From Adiantum capillus-veneris (lineage: Eukaryota; Streptophyta; Polypodiopsida; Polypodiales; Pteridaceae): a stretch of DNA of 64,000 bases. Numbering within the stretch: the first letter of the stretch is position 1; every line of letters begins with the position of its first letter. The notes under the pieces are model-generated. The model was not told where the DNA came from, did no database searches, and saw only the letters and a program-made list of their open reading frames with translations. Of this stretch, positions 44,650 through 55,820 are shown one piece after another. Location of the stretch: the NCBI GenBank assembly GCA_014529385.2, contig CM043958.1:85049525-85113524 (forward strand), in the 5' to 3' direction. The position numbers and the translations under genes were made by a program.

Positions 44650-46048
44650 AGAAGGTCTCCTTTTATTGCACATCAAAAAAGAAGGGATCAACGGCAAAGG
44701 TCCACGACATTACCATCCAATGGCTCAAAGAGCGAATCAACAACAAAAAGAGATGTTCAAACTCCTTGGAAACCAATCATTGATCAAGTGGTCGAGGGGG
44801 TAATTAGAAGAATAAACCAAGGCTACATACAGAACTCGATTGTACGGCAACCTCAATTGAGGAGATGCAATACTTGTGGAGAGGATCATCCCACTCCATG
44901 GTATAGCAGTCAACCAAAACCACAACATATTCTAGGGCAGCAACCACCTCTTCAAAATGATGGTAGAGTAGTAGTCAACTACGCTCAACCAACGTATGTT
45001 CCACAACCTATGAGAAACCAATACTCCATGGATACGAATATGCTCATGTTCATAGCCAATCATGAGTATGGCTCAAAGAACATTCTCACAAAGCAAGAAC
45101 AACCATTGGTTGGATCACCAGCTATGAAACAAGAAGTTCCATGCTATGAGTGTGGAGGTGATCATTGGGCACGAAGTTGTCCAAACAAGGGTCCACAAAT
45201 AAAATTATTTATATTATGAGAACGTTGTGGGAGAGACCATCTACGCCAACACTGTGCTAAAAATCCAGACTACAAAGGGAAAGCAACAATGAATGTTGTA
45301 GGCATGATGCCTTCTTCAAGCGGATCCGAGGTAGAACCCACCATTCCTTTAAACGTGATGACTCAAGCCCAAGCTCAAGAAGCTGCAAAAAACTCAATCA
45401 TTGAGCACGAAGCCACATTGCATGTTCAAACAGAAAACAAAAAGAGGAAGAAAATCATGAAAAGCCAAATGAGACAAAATGAAAGCGAAGATGTTGAAGG
45501 AGAAAAAAGCTTTAGAAATTGAACTGAATCAAACAAGAGAACAACTTAGATAAGAGCAAGAAAGCAAGAAAAACGCAAAGGGACCTAAAGAGTCAAAGAC
45601 TAACTCGGGAGGTTTAGTCTTGGTCAACAAAGTCTTTGAACCTTTAGATGCAATTTTGAAGGCCTATGAAGCTAGGCTAAAACCCAACCAAACCCAAGAG
45701 GATAGATGGCTAATATATCCTCATCTAGGGTATGAAAAAGAGAGGTTGCAAATGTGTAAAGAGCTCATCCATGTGGCCCAAGCTCTTATGGAACCACATG
45801 TTCCAGATGCTCCAAAAATGGAGGTGCTAGTCCGCAAGAAAATTCAAGAATTGGAAAGTCATGGTATTGTAAACAAAGACCAGGAAGAGCCAGAAGTTGA
45901 GGCACCTTTAGATACAAGGGAAGTAGCCAATACCATAGATGGGGTGGGCACACAAGCAGTAATGCCAATTTCAGAGGTAGAAGAACCGTGGCCACAATCC
46001 TTATGGGAATCGATCACAAACCAAAAAGATGGTAGTGCTACCTTATAG
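44650..46048 (+). pseudogene. Ty3/gypsy-type Gag with three CX2CX3HX4C knuckles
   Basis: Coding-like sequence starts near 44650 (frame before the ATG at 44788 is open). Three zinc knuckles are visible. CNTCGEDHPTPWY (44866) has the last Cys changed to Tyr. CYECGGDHWARSC (45142) is intact. ERCGRDHLRQHC (45225) has its first Cys replaced by a TGA stop. After further stops the frame 45620-46048 holds a helical charged region (LIYPHLGYEKERLQMCKELI). Spacing X3 before His differs from the usual X4. Gag would bind element RNA; this copy is broken. Confidence 0.7.
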
Positions 46049-46245
46049 TCATCACCTATCCCTGAGATAAACATGGATCACGAATTTTTCCCAGGGGATA
46101 TACAATCTCTATATGGGGATGTCGGGTCTAACGCATCTGAAGAGAAAAAACCACGCTCTCTAAAGACTTTGCCATGTTTCATAGGGGAACTCAAAACAAA
46201 ATTGAAGGTTAAAATGGTACATCTTAGTGGAAAGCCACACCAAAA

Positions 46246-46662
46246 ATGATGGATACCAAGAGCTTGCATGAATTGATGTCTTCTCCTATACAATGCACAC
46301 TTTATCTATCAAAGCTACTAGAAATTAGACCACATCTATGGGGCCGAATGGATAAAAACCTAGAAAACATGGGGTTGAAAATCCCTTTACATGGCCAACT
46401 TGCATATGAAAATAGGGATGACACCATGCCTAAGAAACCACAGACAAAGCCAGTACCATTAAATAAGGTGGGTGACTACTGTGAAGGAGAAGAAGGAAAC
46501 ACCATCTTACCACTTGAGTACAAAGGAGTAAATACGGTTGCTATATTAGATAGTGGGGGAGGAATTTCCATTGCAACCAAAGAAATATGGAAAAATTTGG
46601 GAAAAAGTTTCTATCCCAAAAAAGCATCCAAAGGAAGCCAAAGAGAATCAACCAAGTCCTAG
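46246..46662 (+). pseudogene. Retropepsin-like protease segment
   Basis: VNTVAILDSGGGISIATKEI contains the aspartic protease signature D-S-G with Gly where Ala/Thr is usual (about 46535-46595), following a linker. The frame ends soon after. It belongs to the gag above and lies on the same strand. Confidence 0.65.
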
Positions 46663-47640
46663 TATCCAAAGAACACATCCATGTCAAAGACCCAATTTGG
46701 ATACAACAAACCCAGTTGAACCTCAACATAAAGTGACAGGGTGGTTAGCATCAAATGAGTCAATCACTGCTCATGGCTACTTCCAAGGATATACTAATAT
46801 TTGGGCCAAAAAAACCTAAAGTAATAGCTTGGATGTACTCACCTCAAGAAAGAAGTTCTACAAGGAGCGAACGAAGCTATCAATAGAATACAAACAACTC
46901 AAGCAGGAGAAAGAATAACAAAAAAAGGCAAAAGGAAAGACCTTCCAAGAAAACAACGCAACAAGTATGGGTACCAAAGTCAAATGCTAGTCACCCAAGA
47001 AAAACATGTGAAACAGCGGATGATTCCAGTCAAGCTACTCAAAGCACAAGGATTTTATGCAGATAGCAATCAAATATGGTTACCAAAAGTTGTAGCTCAA
47101 TCTAGAACAACCAAGAGAAATCAGGCAGCACAAGCTTCTAGCCTAAAGCAAGCACGTACAACCAAAAGCCAACAAAAGCCAATTGCAACCAAGGCTACTA
47201 CAATCTCTAGATGAATACCTCGTCATCAACTCCAAAATCAAGGCTTCTACAAAGGAAATAATCAGTTATGGCTACCAAAGCCTAGTTTCCATCAAATTAT
47301 AGAAGAAGATAAAATGTCAAAGATGCTCACACAAGGACCAAAGACAAGGTGGGTTCCAAAAATTGCTAGTAGACACTCAATCACAGAGAACCCACACATA
47401 TCAACAACTGCTTCTCATGCAAGAAAAAACAAAGGCTACATCAGTCTCTACAAGAGTTGAAGGACTTGTTTCACAAAGTAGTGACAACATACTAAATGCA
47501 AGTCAACAGGAGCCAAAATATCCCAACCTACTCGACAAAATGGTGGTATCCAAAGACCAACACAATGGAAGAGGTCTAAACTTCCAGAACTTATGGAATT
47601 GGGTTTTGGTATTGAACAGGCAAGTCTAAGTTGCCATTAA
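46663..47640 (+). pseudogene. W-x-P-K peptide repeat region after the protease
   Basis: In two or three frames the plus strand repeats a module of the form W(I/V)P(K/R)...QGFY..(S/N)NQ(I/L)WLPK. Examples: QQVWVPKSN (about 46958), KAQGFYADSNQIWLPKV (47041-47091), RHQLQNQGFYKGNNQLWLPK (47221-47279, preceded by a TGA where Trp is expected) and TRWVPKI (about 47349). I do not know this module's function. It replaces the RT and integrase expected after a gypsy protease. Confidence 0.5.
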
Positions 47641-49120
47641 AAATACATGGCATAAAAGTCAGAGTCGAACAGCTAAGCCACTAAATGAGCGAGGCGTTAG
47701 TCCCAAACCTTCATGTAATATTCTCTGTAGTCTAAGCGTCTTAGTTAATCTAGGTACTGCTCAAGCTGGAAGAGTTAAGCATAGTTACGTTTGTCACTCA
47801 TGCTGGTATAGGTGAGCATAAGAGTCAAAGTCATTGTAGTATAGTGGTAATTGAAGGAGGAAGTCCAAGGACACTCACGCACTCAGCACAGTGAGGTATG
47901 AGTGGAGAAGCTTCTACATCGAAAACCCTTCTTGGAAACGTGGAAGCTATTGAGACATCCTTTGATGTCACATGTGCTACATTTGTTACTTGAAGCACCC
48001 ATCAACTCCATCTCTTACACTACATGTTTTTGTTTGACAAATTTCTCATAAGCATATAGAGTGTCCCATAATTGGCACTTGCATTAGGCACTCTTACTTT
48101 GTTTCTTCCAAGCACTCACCTTGCATGACAGGTACTTCAAGTCCAAATGCTCAACTTCGATGAGAGCGTATACCAAAGGCACTTTTTTCCCACCGGGTTT
48201 TTTCACTTTGGTCATCCAGGTTTTAAGACCCTAATCTAGAATCACATCTTCTTCTTGTATATATTCCTTCTACATCAACAATAAAGAAATGGCTACCCAA
48301 ATCAATCGTCAACAACTTGGAGAAAAAACAACAAGTTTGCATATGCTTATCAATAGAATCTTTTATCTCCAAGGTCGACAACAAAGCTCCATCAAACAAT
48401 GGCAAGTCAAAGAATGGCCTACAACGACAAGCCGTGACAAACTCCACAAGAGATTCATAAAAAACAATCAAAATTAGTTCACACAGTGCTTCAATATTGG
48501 TGACCTATTGCAAACAACTCAAATTATAGTGGACTTCAAAAGCATACCTATCATAAATTATAGTGGACTTCAAAAGCATACCTATCATAAATTCCACGCC
48601 ACAAAGAGTATTGGTTCTATAAACTCAAAAACATTAAAATCGTTCTTCATGGTGGCCAAGACTGGCAACAAAGAGAAGACTGCACAATGAGAAGAAAAGT
48701 TGTCTCGATAATCAAAGCTCAAGTCACGTATCAACAACATGGCAGATATGAATTACTCAAGGAAGGGGGGAGTGTAATCAACACCAAAGCTCTTCCAAAG
48801 CTAATACCAACCTTGAAGACAAAGATTCAACGATCAATGGAAAGACAAACAATTTCATACAAAGACAACGGACAAACAATGATAACTTCAGCAACAAAGC
48901 TCTCATCAAGAAAACATAAGGAGTTCCATAGTGCTGAAGCTAGTGAAGTATTGCAAGTCAATGACAAAGACAGAAACGTCAAAGAACTCTTCACAACAGA
49001 TATGAATCATTCAAGGAAGGGGAAGCATCATCAAGGACAAAGCACTTCCCAAGCTGAAGTCCAACCTTGAAGACAAGCCTATGACAAGATTGAACAAGGT
49101 CGTGTCAAGGGACGACAGGA
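47641..49120 (+). other. Non-coding 3' part of the gypsy element
   Basis: No RT, RNase H or integrase motif seen. A 34-bp tandem duplication (48521-48588) is present. A phrase centred on CAAGGAAGGGG with CCAACCTTGAAGACAA downstream occurs at 48757-48825 and again at 49012-49074, each resembling the true PPT. Confidence 0.5.
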
Positions 49121-49121
49121 A

Positions 49122-49136
49122 TTAGGAAGGGGGGAA
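49122..49136 (+). promoter_or_regulatory. Polypurine tract of the gypsy element
   Basis: TTAGGAAGGGGGGAA directly before the TG of the LTR. Confidence 0.75.
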
Positions 49137-50029
49137 TGTTAAGAGACACATCAAACGGGCGTCCACCTGACCGAACACATAGCCAGACACCACATTTGTA
49201 GATTATTTTGCCGAGCTAGTGTAGTGATACTCTGATTCCAGAGTAGCAGGTCAATTCCCTGAGTTGTAATGCTATAATATATTTGTAAAGGTCCAAGTGA
49301 GTTGGCCACTGGCCATTTAGAATGCCCTAGGTATAAAGGTCAATAACTTTAATGTGAAAGGAGGCTTATCTTATAGAGAAGAAAGAGCTCTGCTATACGT
49401 ACGCTCAAGCTACAAAGCTGCTCCAACTTGTAATCAACTTTTCTAACAATTGGGTAATCAGTTTTCAATTCCGAAACTTGCATTGTGTTTCTCTCTTTTG
49501 CTCTTTCATCCAAGTGTAAGCATTGTCAGTTTTGTTGAGGTTCGTGACTACGTGTTAGTGAGCCTAATCTTCATATTTGAGTGCTTAAATCATTGTTTAT
49601 AGTCAATTTGACCATAGGAGAGTGTTCCTAGACCATAGGGCGACCAATCTGGACTGATCTGTTGCAGCTTTCAGGACCTTTTTCATGATGGATCGTGATT
49701 TTGGTACCTTGTTGGATTGAGACCAGACTTGGTAGGATAGTGCCCCTAAGTGTCCTAGACCTCCTAAAGTTCGTTGCATTTCAATTATGTTCAAGTGCCG
49801 AAATGGCGTGATGACCTAGAGCTGTGAGAAAGCACATAGGCATATTTCCCTGATCTTTGGGTGTTGGTTTTCTTGTTGAGCTAGTGTGTTTTCTTGTTAA
49901 GGTTCACTTTTTGAGATTGACGATCTCAAAGAGTCTCCATCCCCCATCCGAGTCACTTTTTTTAGTATTGACATTATGTTAGTACCAAAAAGCTATGTTG
50001 CAGACGTCCGTCGCGGCGACCCGTTAACA
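49137..50029 (+). repeat. 893-bp 3' LTR of the gypsy element
   Basis: Begins TGTTAAGAGACAC just after the PPT and ends GACCCGTTAACA, giving 6-bp inverted ends TGTTAA/TTAACA. A TATAAAGGTC-like motif at about 49332 may be the promoter. Copia-coding sequence starts on the very next base, which supports the right border. The 5' LTR was not found in the window. Confidence 0.8.
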
Positions 50030-51470
50030 ATCCTCTTCTCCTTTCTTAACAAAACCACAAGACTGCATTACATAAACTTCCTCAAATATGTCACCATTCA
50101 AGAAAGCAGTAACAATGTCTAATTGATGTACATCTCGACCAAAATGAGCTACCAATCCACATAGAAAACACATAGTAGTCATACGACAAGTGGGAGCAGA
50201 AGTCTCTTCATAATCTATGCTTTTTTTTTTTGCATAACCCTTTGCAACAAGTCGAGCCTTATAGCGATAAATTTCACCATCCGGCTTGTGTTTCAACTTG
50301 TAAACCCACTTCATACAAATGGCTTTTTTTCCAGGAGGCAAATCACATAAAGTCCATGTGTCATTTCCTATAAGTGCATCATATTCTGATTGCACGACAG
50401 CCATCCAATTTTTTGAATTTTGTGCTTCATCAAAAGATAGAGGTTCCTCAACATCACATAAACTAGAAACAGCCAAAGCATAGCAATTCAATGCATAAGA
50501 TGCATGGCGAGAACGTGAACAAGTACGACTAGACAAAGGTGCATTCAATTTACTGTCACACAAGGTGTGTGCACCAGCCATTTTGGCATACCTCTAGCCT
50601 ACTCATTTGCATCCCTTTCCTCATCAAGTACAACATGTACATGTGCATTGAAAATTGGTTGATATGTATTGTTTTCAGAAACCCCCATAAGATGTACATT
50701 TGTCTCATTGGAATTTACATTCGAACTTTCACCGCTGAAAAGAGGCAATACATGTCATAAATGTCCCGTAAGCTTAGTGTCACTAGTACATGACAACAAG
50801 GGCTGAACAGAATCTTCCACAAACACAACATCCCATGAAACCAAGAATGCTTTGTTTGTAGATGGTACAACTTGTAACCTTTGCTTTCCGCACTATAACC
50901 AACAAAAATGCACTTGACAGCCTTATCATCCAAAAAAAATTTGATGCGTTTGTGGCACCAAAGCATAAGCCAAACACCCAAAATTGCACATGTGATCAAT
51001 AGATGGCCTTCACAAACATGCTTAATAGGTGCTTCTAAACGTGGCAAAGGAGCAACCATTTCAGATTTCTGCAAATGCACCAAACTGGCAAAATTTAGAT
51101 TCACAAAACGTGCATGCCAAAGTTTTGCATCTGAATTAGCCTTAGAATCCACATTTTCATTTGCAAAATTTTGCCCACAGTTGTCATACAAAGAGGGCTA
51201 TATATCCCACGACATAACATGCTTGATGCAATGATCTCATCACCAAAACTGAGATCATAAACTGTACATTTGTCATCCACAAATTTCACAACAAGACCAA
51301 GTCTAGCAAGTGCAGATACAGACAAAAGGTTCCTTTTGATCCCAGGTACATAAAGTGCATCAACAAGTGTGAAAGAACTCCTTCCTGTGCCACCTCCAAT
51401 CGCCACACCTCCCTTTTGAATTGTCATTTCCTCTGCAGATGCCGCCTCCTGCCCGCCTCTGCTCACACCT
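50030..51470 (-). pseudogene. Copia fragment related to 32.2-35.5 kb
   Basis: The minus strand holds the end of protease (LVDALYVPGIKRNLLSVSAL, 51380-51310), the pre-integrase region (LWHARFVNLNFASLVHLQ, about 51120), the integrase tail (DDKAVKCIFVGYSAESKGYK, about 50900) and the RT start (WMAVVQSEYDALIGNDTW ... VHQLDIVTAFLNGD motif A, about 50090). The integrase core is deleted. The RT ends abruptly at the gypsy LTR (GEEDC, 50030), so the gypsy element was inserted into it. Similar sequence to the copia at 32-35 kb shows one family. Confidence 0.88.
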
Positions 51471-52019
51471 CCCTGCTATGCTATCAGCTCGCTTGTTTTA
51501 CTCATGGCACTATCGTTGCACTAGTACAAACCACATACTACTACCTACCACTGCAATCCAATTACATTGCTTGAGCACAAAGGGCCACCTCGTACCTGCA
51601 GTTTCTTCCCACTCGCTCTCAAAAATCGACACTCTACACGTAGCACGATTCCACTATATACAACTCTCTTGTTGCTGCTCATGCTTGTGCATGGCGGTTG
51701 TGGATCTACAACTGTGCCCAGCATTCGCCTTCTAGACCCACACATGTGTCGCTACACCTTTGCACGCGTATGTCAGCCATGCAATAGCGTCGCCTCTGTG
51801 GAGACAGATAGAGAGAGTGCGTGTATATTCCACGCAAAAGTTCAAAAATGTCCTGACATGCCGTTTTCTATTGCTTAAATTCATGATAAGAGGGCTCCCT
51901 CTGCCTTATAAAAATCCCTTTGTGTGCACATAAGCCATTCAACTACAATTTTCGATTCCTTTGCACTAAGCAATTGGAAGAACACTCCCTCTTTTTGACT
52001 TGTTGGCCTCCTATACCAA
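51471..52019. other. Spacer, no gene recognised
   Basis: Cysteine/serine-rich short ORFs on both strands without family features. Confidence 0.4.
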
Positions 52020-52180
52020 TTTTTTTTTTTTCAAAACTCACAATTGTGAGTGAATTATATTGATCATCCTAAAAAATTACAAGGTCTTGTCATGCTCGTG
52101 TTGAGCCATGAAATCCTCCAGGGACCATAATTACATGCGGCTATCTGGGCAGCCACCCCTTATGACCCGTCCCCTTTTTG
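52020..52180 (-). mobile_element. Possible second SINE/LINE 3' end
   Basis: Minus strand ends CTCACAATTGTGAGTTTTG then a run of A, the same hairpin-plus-poly(A) layout as at 24455. Confidence 0.35.
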
Positions 52181-52391
52181 ACTTGTTGGCCTCCTATGCC
52201 AAGTTATAAAAGAGTTTCTCAAGTATAGAGGGTGGTTGAAGGACCCCTACATTTTTTGGGAGACATTTTAGGTGAAGGGTCCTTCCCTTTTTTGGAGGCG
52301 TATGAGGCACTTATTATTTTTTCAAGGGTCCCCCAATAAAACCTTTAGAGGGTATGTGGAGGAGCCCTCTATAAGCCATTCCTTTTCTATA
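52181..52391. other. Spacer
   Basis: TTTTTGACTTGTTGGCCTCCTAT occurs at about 51991 and again at 52173, so part of this region is a local duplication flanking the SINE/LINE-like end. Confidence 0.45.
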
Positions 52392-52612
52392 TCTATACTA
52401 TTATAAAAAGGGGAGGGATTTTGGCTTTCCACGTGGCAGCCTATCCTTCCGTCAGGACCTCGGTGACTCGCGAGAGAGCGACAGAGGGGAAGAGAGAGAG
52501 AGAGGGAGTGGGGTGCCACCGCCGAAGGCAACGACTCTATACTATTATAAAAAGAGGAGGGATTCTCGAACCCAGGTGGCAACTTATCCTTCCTTTAGGC
52601 CTTCCATGACTC

Positions 52613-52655
<43 letters not shown>

Positions 52656-52690
52656 AGCTGCCACTGCCAAAGGAGATGCCTTCATACTAG
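52392..52690 (+). mobile_element. Two tandem Helitron-like 5' ends
   Basis: TCTATACTATTATAAAAAGG at 52392 and TCTATACTATTATAAAAAGA at 52536 start two ~145-bp diverged units sharing GGAGGGATT, GTGGCA, TATCCTTCC and GACTC..GAGAGAG. The starts resemble the plant Helitron 5' consensus (TCT-A/C-TA-C/T-TA). The first is preceded by A, as expected for an A/T target. No CTRR hairpin end was identified. Confidence 0.45.
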
Positions 52691-52818
52691 TACCATTTAA
52701 ATTTTCATCATCAAATTTTACTTCTCCATCCTACTAAGAGTCGGGTCTCACTTCAATTTAGCGAGAGTAATGAGTTTAGTTGATAAAGTTTTTACTTTGG
52801 ACTCCCACACTTATTTCA

Positions 52819-53027
52819 AAAAACAATCCCATGGTAGCACATTTGTGATTAATAGTCTTTTACCTTTTGTTAGGAGTGCACTTTTTTGGAAACAAGATTT
52901 CTCATTCATTAGAAATCACCAAAAACAATCCCATGGGTTGCACTTTTGTGCTTAATAGTCTTTTACCTTTTGTTAAGGAGTGCATTTTTTGGCAAGAAGA
53001 TTTCTCATTCATTAGAAATCACCAAAA
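52819..53027. repeat. 102-bp tandem duplication
   Basis: AAAAACAATCCCATGG at 52819 and 52921. The units share TTTTACCTTTTGTTA, GAGTGCA and GATTTCTCATTCATTAGAAA. The phrase ATTAGAAATCACCAAAAGATA is doubled again at about 53011-53054. Confidence 0.9.
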
Positions 53028-53136
53028 GATACTATTAGAAATCACCAAAAGATATTTGGCTCGATTTCAACTTTATTAAACCAAATCTAAGGAGATTCGC
53101 CTCGCCTTCCGCGCCTTTTCCAAACCAAGGCACACT

Positions 53137-53151
53137 CCCCCCCCCCCCCCC
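53137..53151. repeat. Poly(C) tract
   Basis: About 15 consecutive C. Confidence 0.95.
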
Positions 53152-53855
53152 TTTCGCATCACATCTTCTGCTTGCGCTTCCATCATCATCTACTTCCTCC
53201 CTCACCTTTCTTGCTCTGATTGTGGGCACCTTTCCCTCCATGGAAAATTCCATCCACATTGTCTTGGCATATCAAAATTCCCCCTCCTCTCTCCATTCAC
53301 TCTCTGTCATGCCAAATCCAAAGCTTCCTTCAACACAACAAGGCAAAGTTTGCCATTAGAGAAGAGCTTGTCAGCACTCAACATACACCATATAGGGGTC
53401 AGATCTGGGCCAATGTCGAATCTTGATAACTCAAATTGGGTTATACTTAGCACGGAAGGAGATCCTTTGTTTGGTTACAAAGCAATAGGAGAAGGATAAT
53501 ATGGGGCTCCAATCTCCGCTACAAGGATGAGCTTCATGGGGCTCCATAGATGAAGAGAGCTTTACAATGAAAAGAATGTGTGTGTAATTCTTACTAGTTT
53601 AAGATCTCTCTGCGCCCTTCATGATTTGAATTGAATTGAATGGTATCATAGAGATCTCAATGTGTGAATTTAAAGGCATGTACCTATGGATGATGGCAGT
53701 TAGGGCACAAGAAATGTGAATCCAAAGCAAAGTAGTTGTTAACACAGAGATGCTCGATACCCGTTCTTTGAACTCATTTCACGTTTGCTTTTCATCAGGG
53801 AACTGCATGGGGATGCAGGAGATTATTTTGTGTGTGTGTTTTTCTCCTTGGAGCG

Positions 53856-53858
<3 letters not shown>
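53152..53858. other. Spacer, no gene recognised
   Basis: Short ORFs only. Confidence 0.4.

Positions 53859-53903
<45 letters not shown>
53859..53903. repeat. (GA)n microsatellite
   Basis: About 22 GA units. Confidence 0.95.
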
Positions 53904-53906
<3 letters not shown>

Positions 53907-54596
53907 TCCACGCATCCCCTCGTAAAACCAAAATATCTTTTAACTCATGCGCATCCAGGCTTGCTCATCGCATCCTGTGCAACTCCTCCCCTTGTTTGCC
54001 ACCTTCCTCTGTTTTTTCCTTCTTGTTTAGCTTTTCAAGAGCACTTTCTTAGATTCAGCTAAACAAACGCTTCCAAAATTGTTCATACTTACTTGCAAGA
54101 TAATACAAAGGAAAAGGTAAGGGTGAAGGAGATTACGTGAATTAAGGAAGTTGTCTCCTTAAAACTGGGTGATAGCATGAAAAGGTGATGCAAAAGTAGT
54201 GTCCTTGACACTTCTTGTGTGGCACTTATGGATGGTGCTTTGACACACTTTTTTTAGGTTCTTGTGAAGACTAATAATTTTAAGTTTTTTAAAACTTTGC
54301 CGCCAACGACTTTAACGATTTCTTGGCTTTTGTCTGTCCATCTGCCTTTCACGCGTGCTTCTGTAGCTGAGCACCTCTCTCTGGAGTCTGAGCTCTCTTT
54401 CCCTCTCCCTGGAGTCTGAGATCTCTTTCTCTATCTCTGCTTACATGCCATGCAACAATCTACAACAATCTGCCTCCATAATCTGCGTCCATCTCTCAGG
54501 AGCCTTCTCTTGAAGCACGCAAGCATGGCTTGTGTAGCCCTCTGCCTCATTAATGTCTACCTGGCTTGATGTAAGCCATATTACAGTTGACAGGTA
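53904..54596. other. Region upstream of the transposase-like gene
   Basis: No exon recognised. A ~28-bp phrase (CTGGAGTCTGAG then CTCT) is doubled at 54381-54425. TTGACAG at 54590-54596 is a plausible splice acceptor for the first visible exon, so an upstream exon or UTR may lie here. Confidence 0.4.
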
Positions 54597-55820
54597 TTGG
54601 TGTGGCTGGAGAGAATCTGCAGCAGGGTATTGGTGTGACTGATCAAATGTGGCAGCAAGAATTTGAACAGCAGCAGCCTTCTCTCTACTCTCAATGTGGA
54701 TGGCAGCCCATGAATAGATGCATCAACAGGTTGGGAGAGGAAATTCAGTACCAACATGTTTTTGAGGGTGAGAATAGCTTGGAAGAGGAGGGGATGTTGC
54801 ACCGGAGGCACTGGCAACCCCACACGAATACACGCACTGATAGGTTGGGAGAAGAAATTCAGCACCAGCCCATGTGTGTAGGTGTGAACAGTTTGGAAGA
54901 GGGAAGTGTGCACCAGAATCATTATCTACACAATTTTGCAACTTGCAATGCATCCCACATCTATGGAGGCAGCAATTGGACACCAACAACATCCAAATGT
55001 GGATCACATTGGATGGCAGTCCATGAATGCAGACAATGAGTTTGGTTGCAATGAGCAAGCTTCAAATCCAATGGAGTGGTCTCACTCATCTGAAGATCAT
55101 GTAGAAGACAATCCAATACATGATGGGTTGCCCCCTCATGGCCGCACCGAGTACTCAACTTCAATTCGCCAAGAAGCCACACGCAGGATGCGACAGTATT
55201 GGGCCATGACAAAACGAGAGAGCCGTCAAAGGAAAAGAGAACGTGATGCATCATGCTTGTCAATGCCGGAAGATATGAGTACAGTTTGCACAACAATGGT
55301 GCTTTGCTGGCAAGAAGCTACAAAAGGCATGAATCGTGAAGCTAAGAAATCCACCTTTCGATTGCTTTTAGAGAAGCCAACTTTTCGACGGTTACACCAT
55401 GGAGTAGAGAAATCTATACTCTCCAACATACAGGGTACAGTCACCAAAGTCAAAGCATCATTGTCTGAAGAGGAGCTGAAACTTAAAAGGGCTTTATGCA
55501 TGATGCTGGTGAATAGCGAAGGGGATCCATCAAGGTCTATAAGCAATTCGGAGATGGCGAGGTTCACAGGACTGCATCGATGAAGTTTTGCAGCAGCTAA
55601 TGAACGATTAAAACAGGCTGAGGCGGGAGCATTTCCATTGCAATTATGCCAACGCCAACAGCCTCAAAGCCGTTGCATCACACAGGAGATAAGAGACAAT
55701 GTTTTTGCTTTTTGGCAAACAGAGACGCGAGTGTCACCAAACAAAAAGGATGTGTGCCGGTAACGTCTCAGACAAAAATCTTACATTAAGCATCCAATAC
55801 ATTTGCTTGACGAGTCACAG
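54597..55820 (+). pseudogene. DDE-like transposase gene, exon A (N-terminal)
   Basis: Gln-rich start (LQQG..., FEQQQPSLYSQCGWQPM), then a 37-residue unit RLGEEIQ-Q----G-NSLEE in two copies (about 54728 and 54839, 111-bp period). A ~10-bp insertion (TCACATTGGA, near 54998) shifts the frame. The second frame carries a basic segment (MRQYWAMTKRESRQRKRERD) and a helical region (KKSTFRLLLEKPTFRRLHHG). A stop follows at 55582 (codon after TGLHR), and one more at VCR near 55760. The exon ends HPIHLLDESQ with CAG|GTATGC at 55820. By position it would be the DNA-binding part of the transposase in the next exons. Confidence 0.5.

Noticed and set aside
51421-51878. Overlapping ORFs of about 100 codons
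   Set aside because: Both strands are open at similar length and none has a recognised motif.
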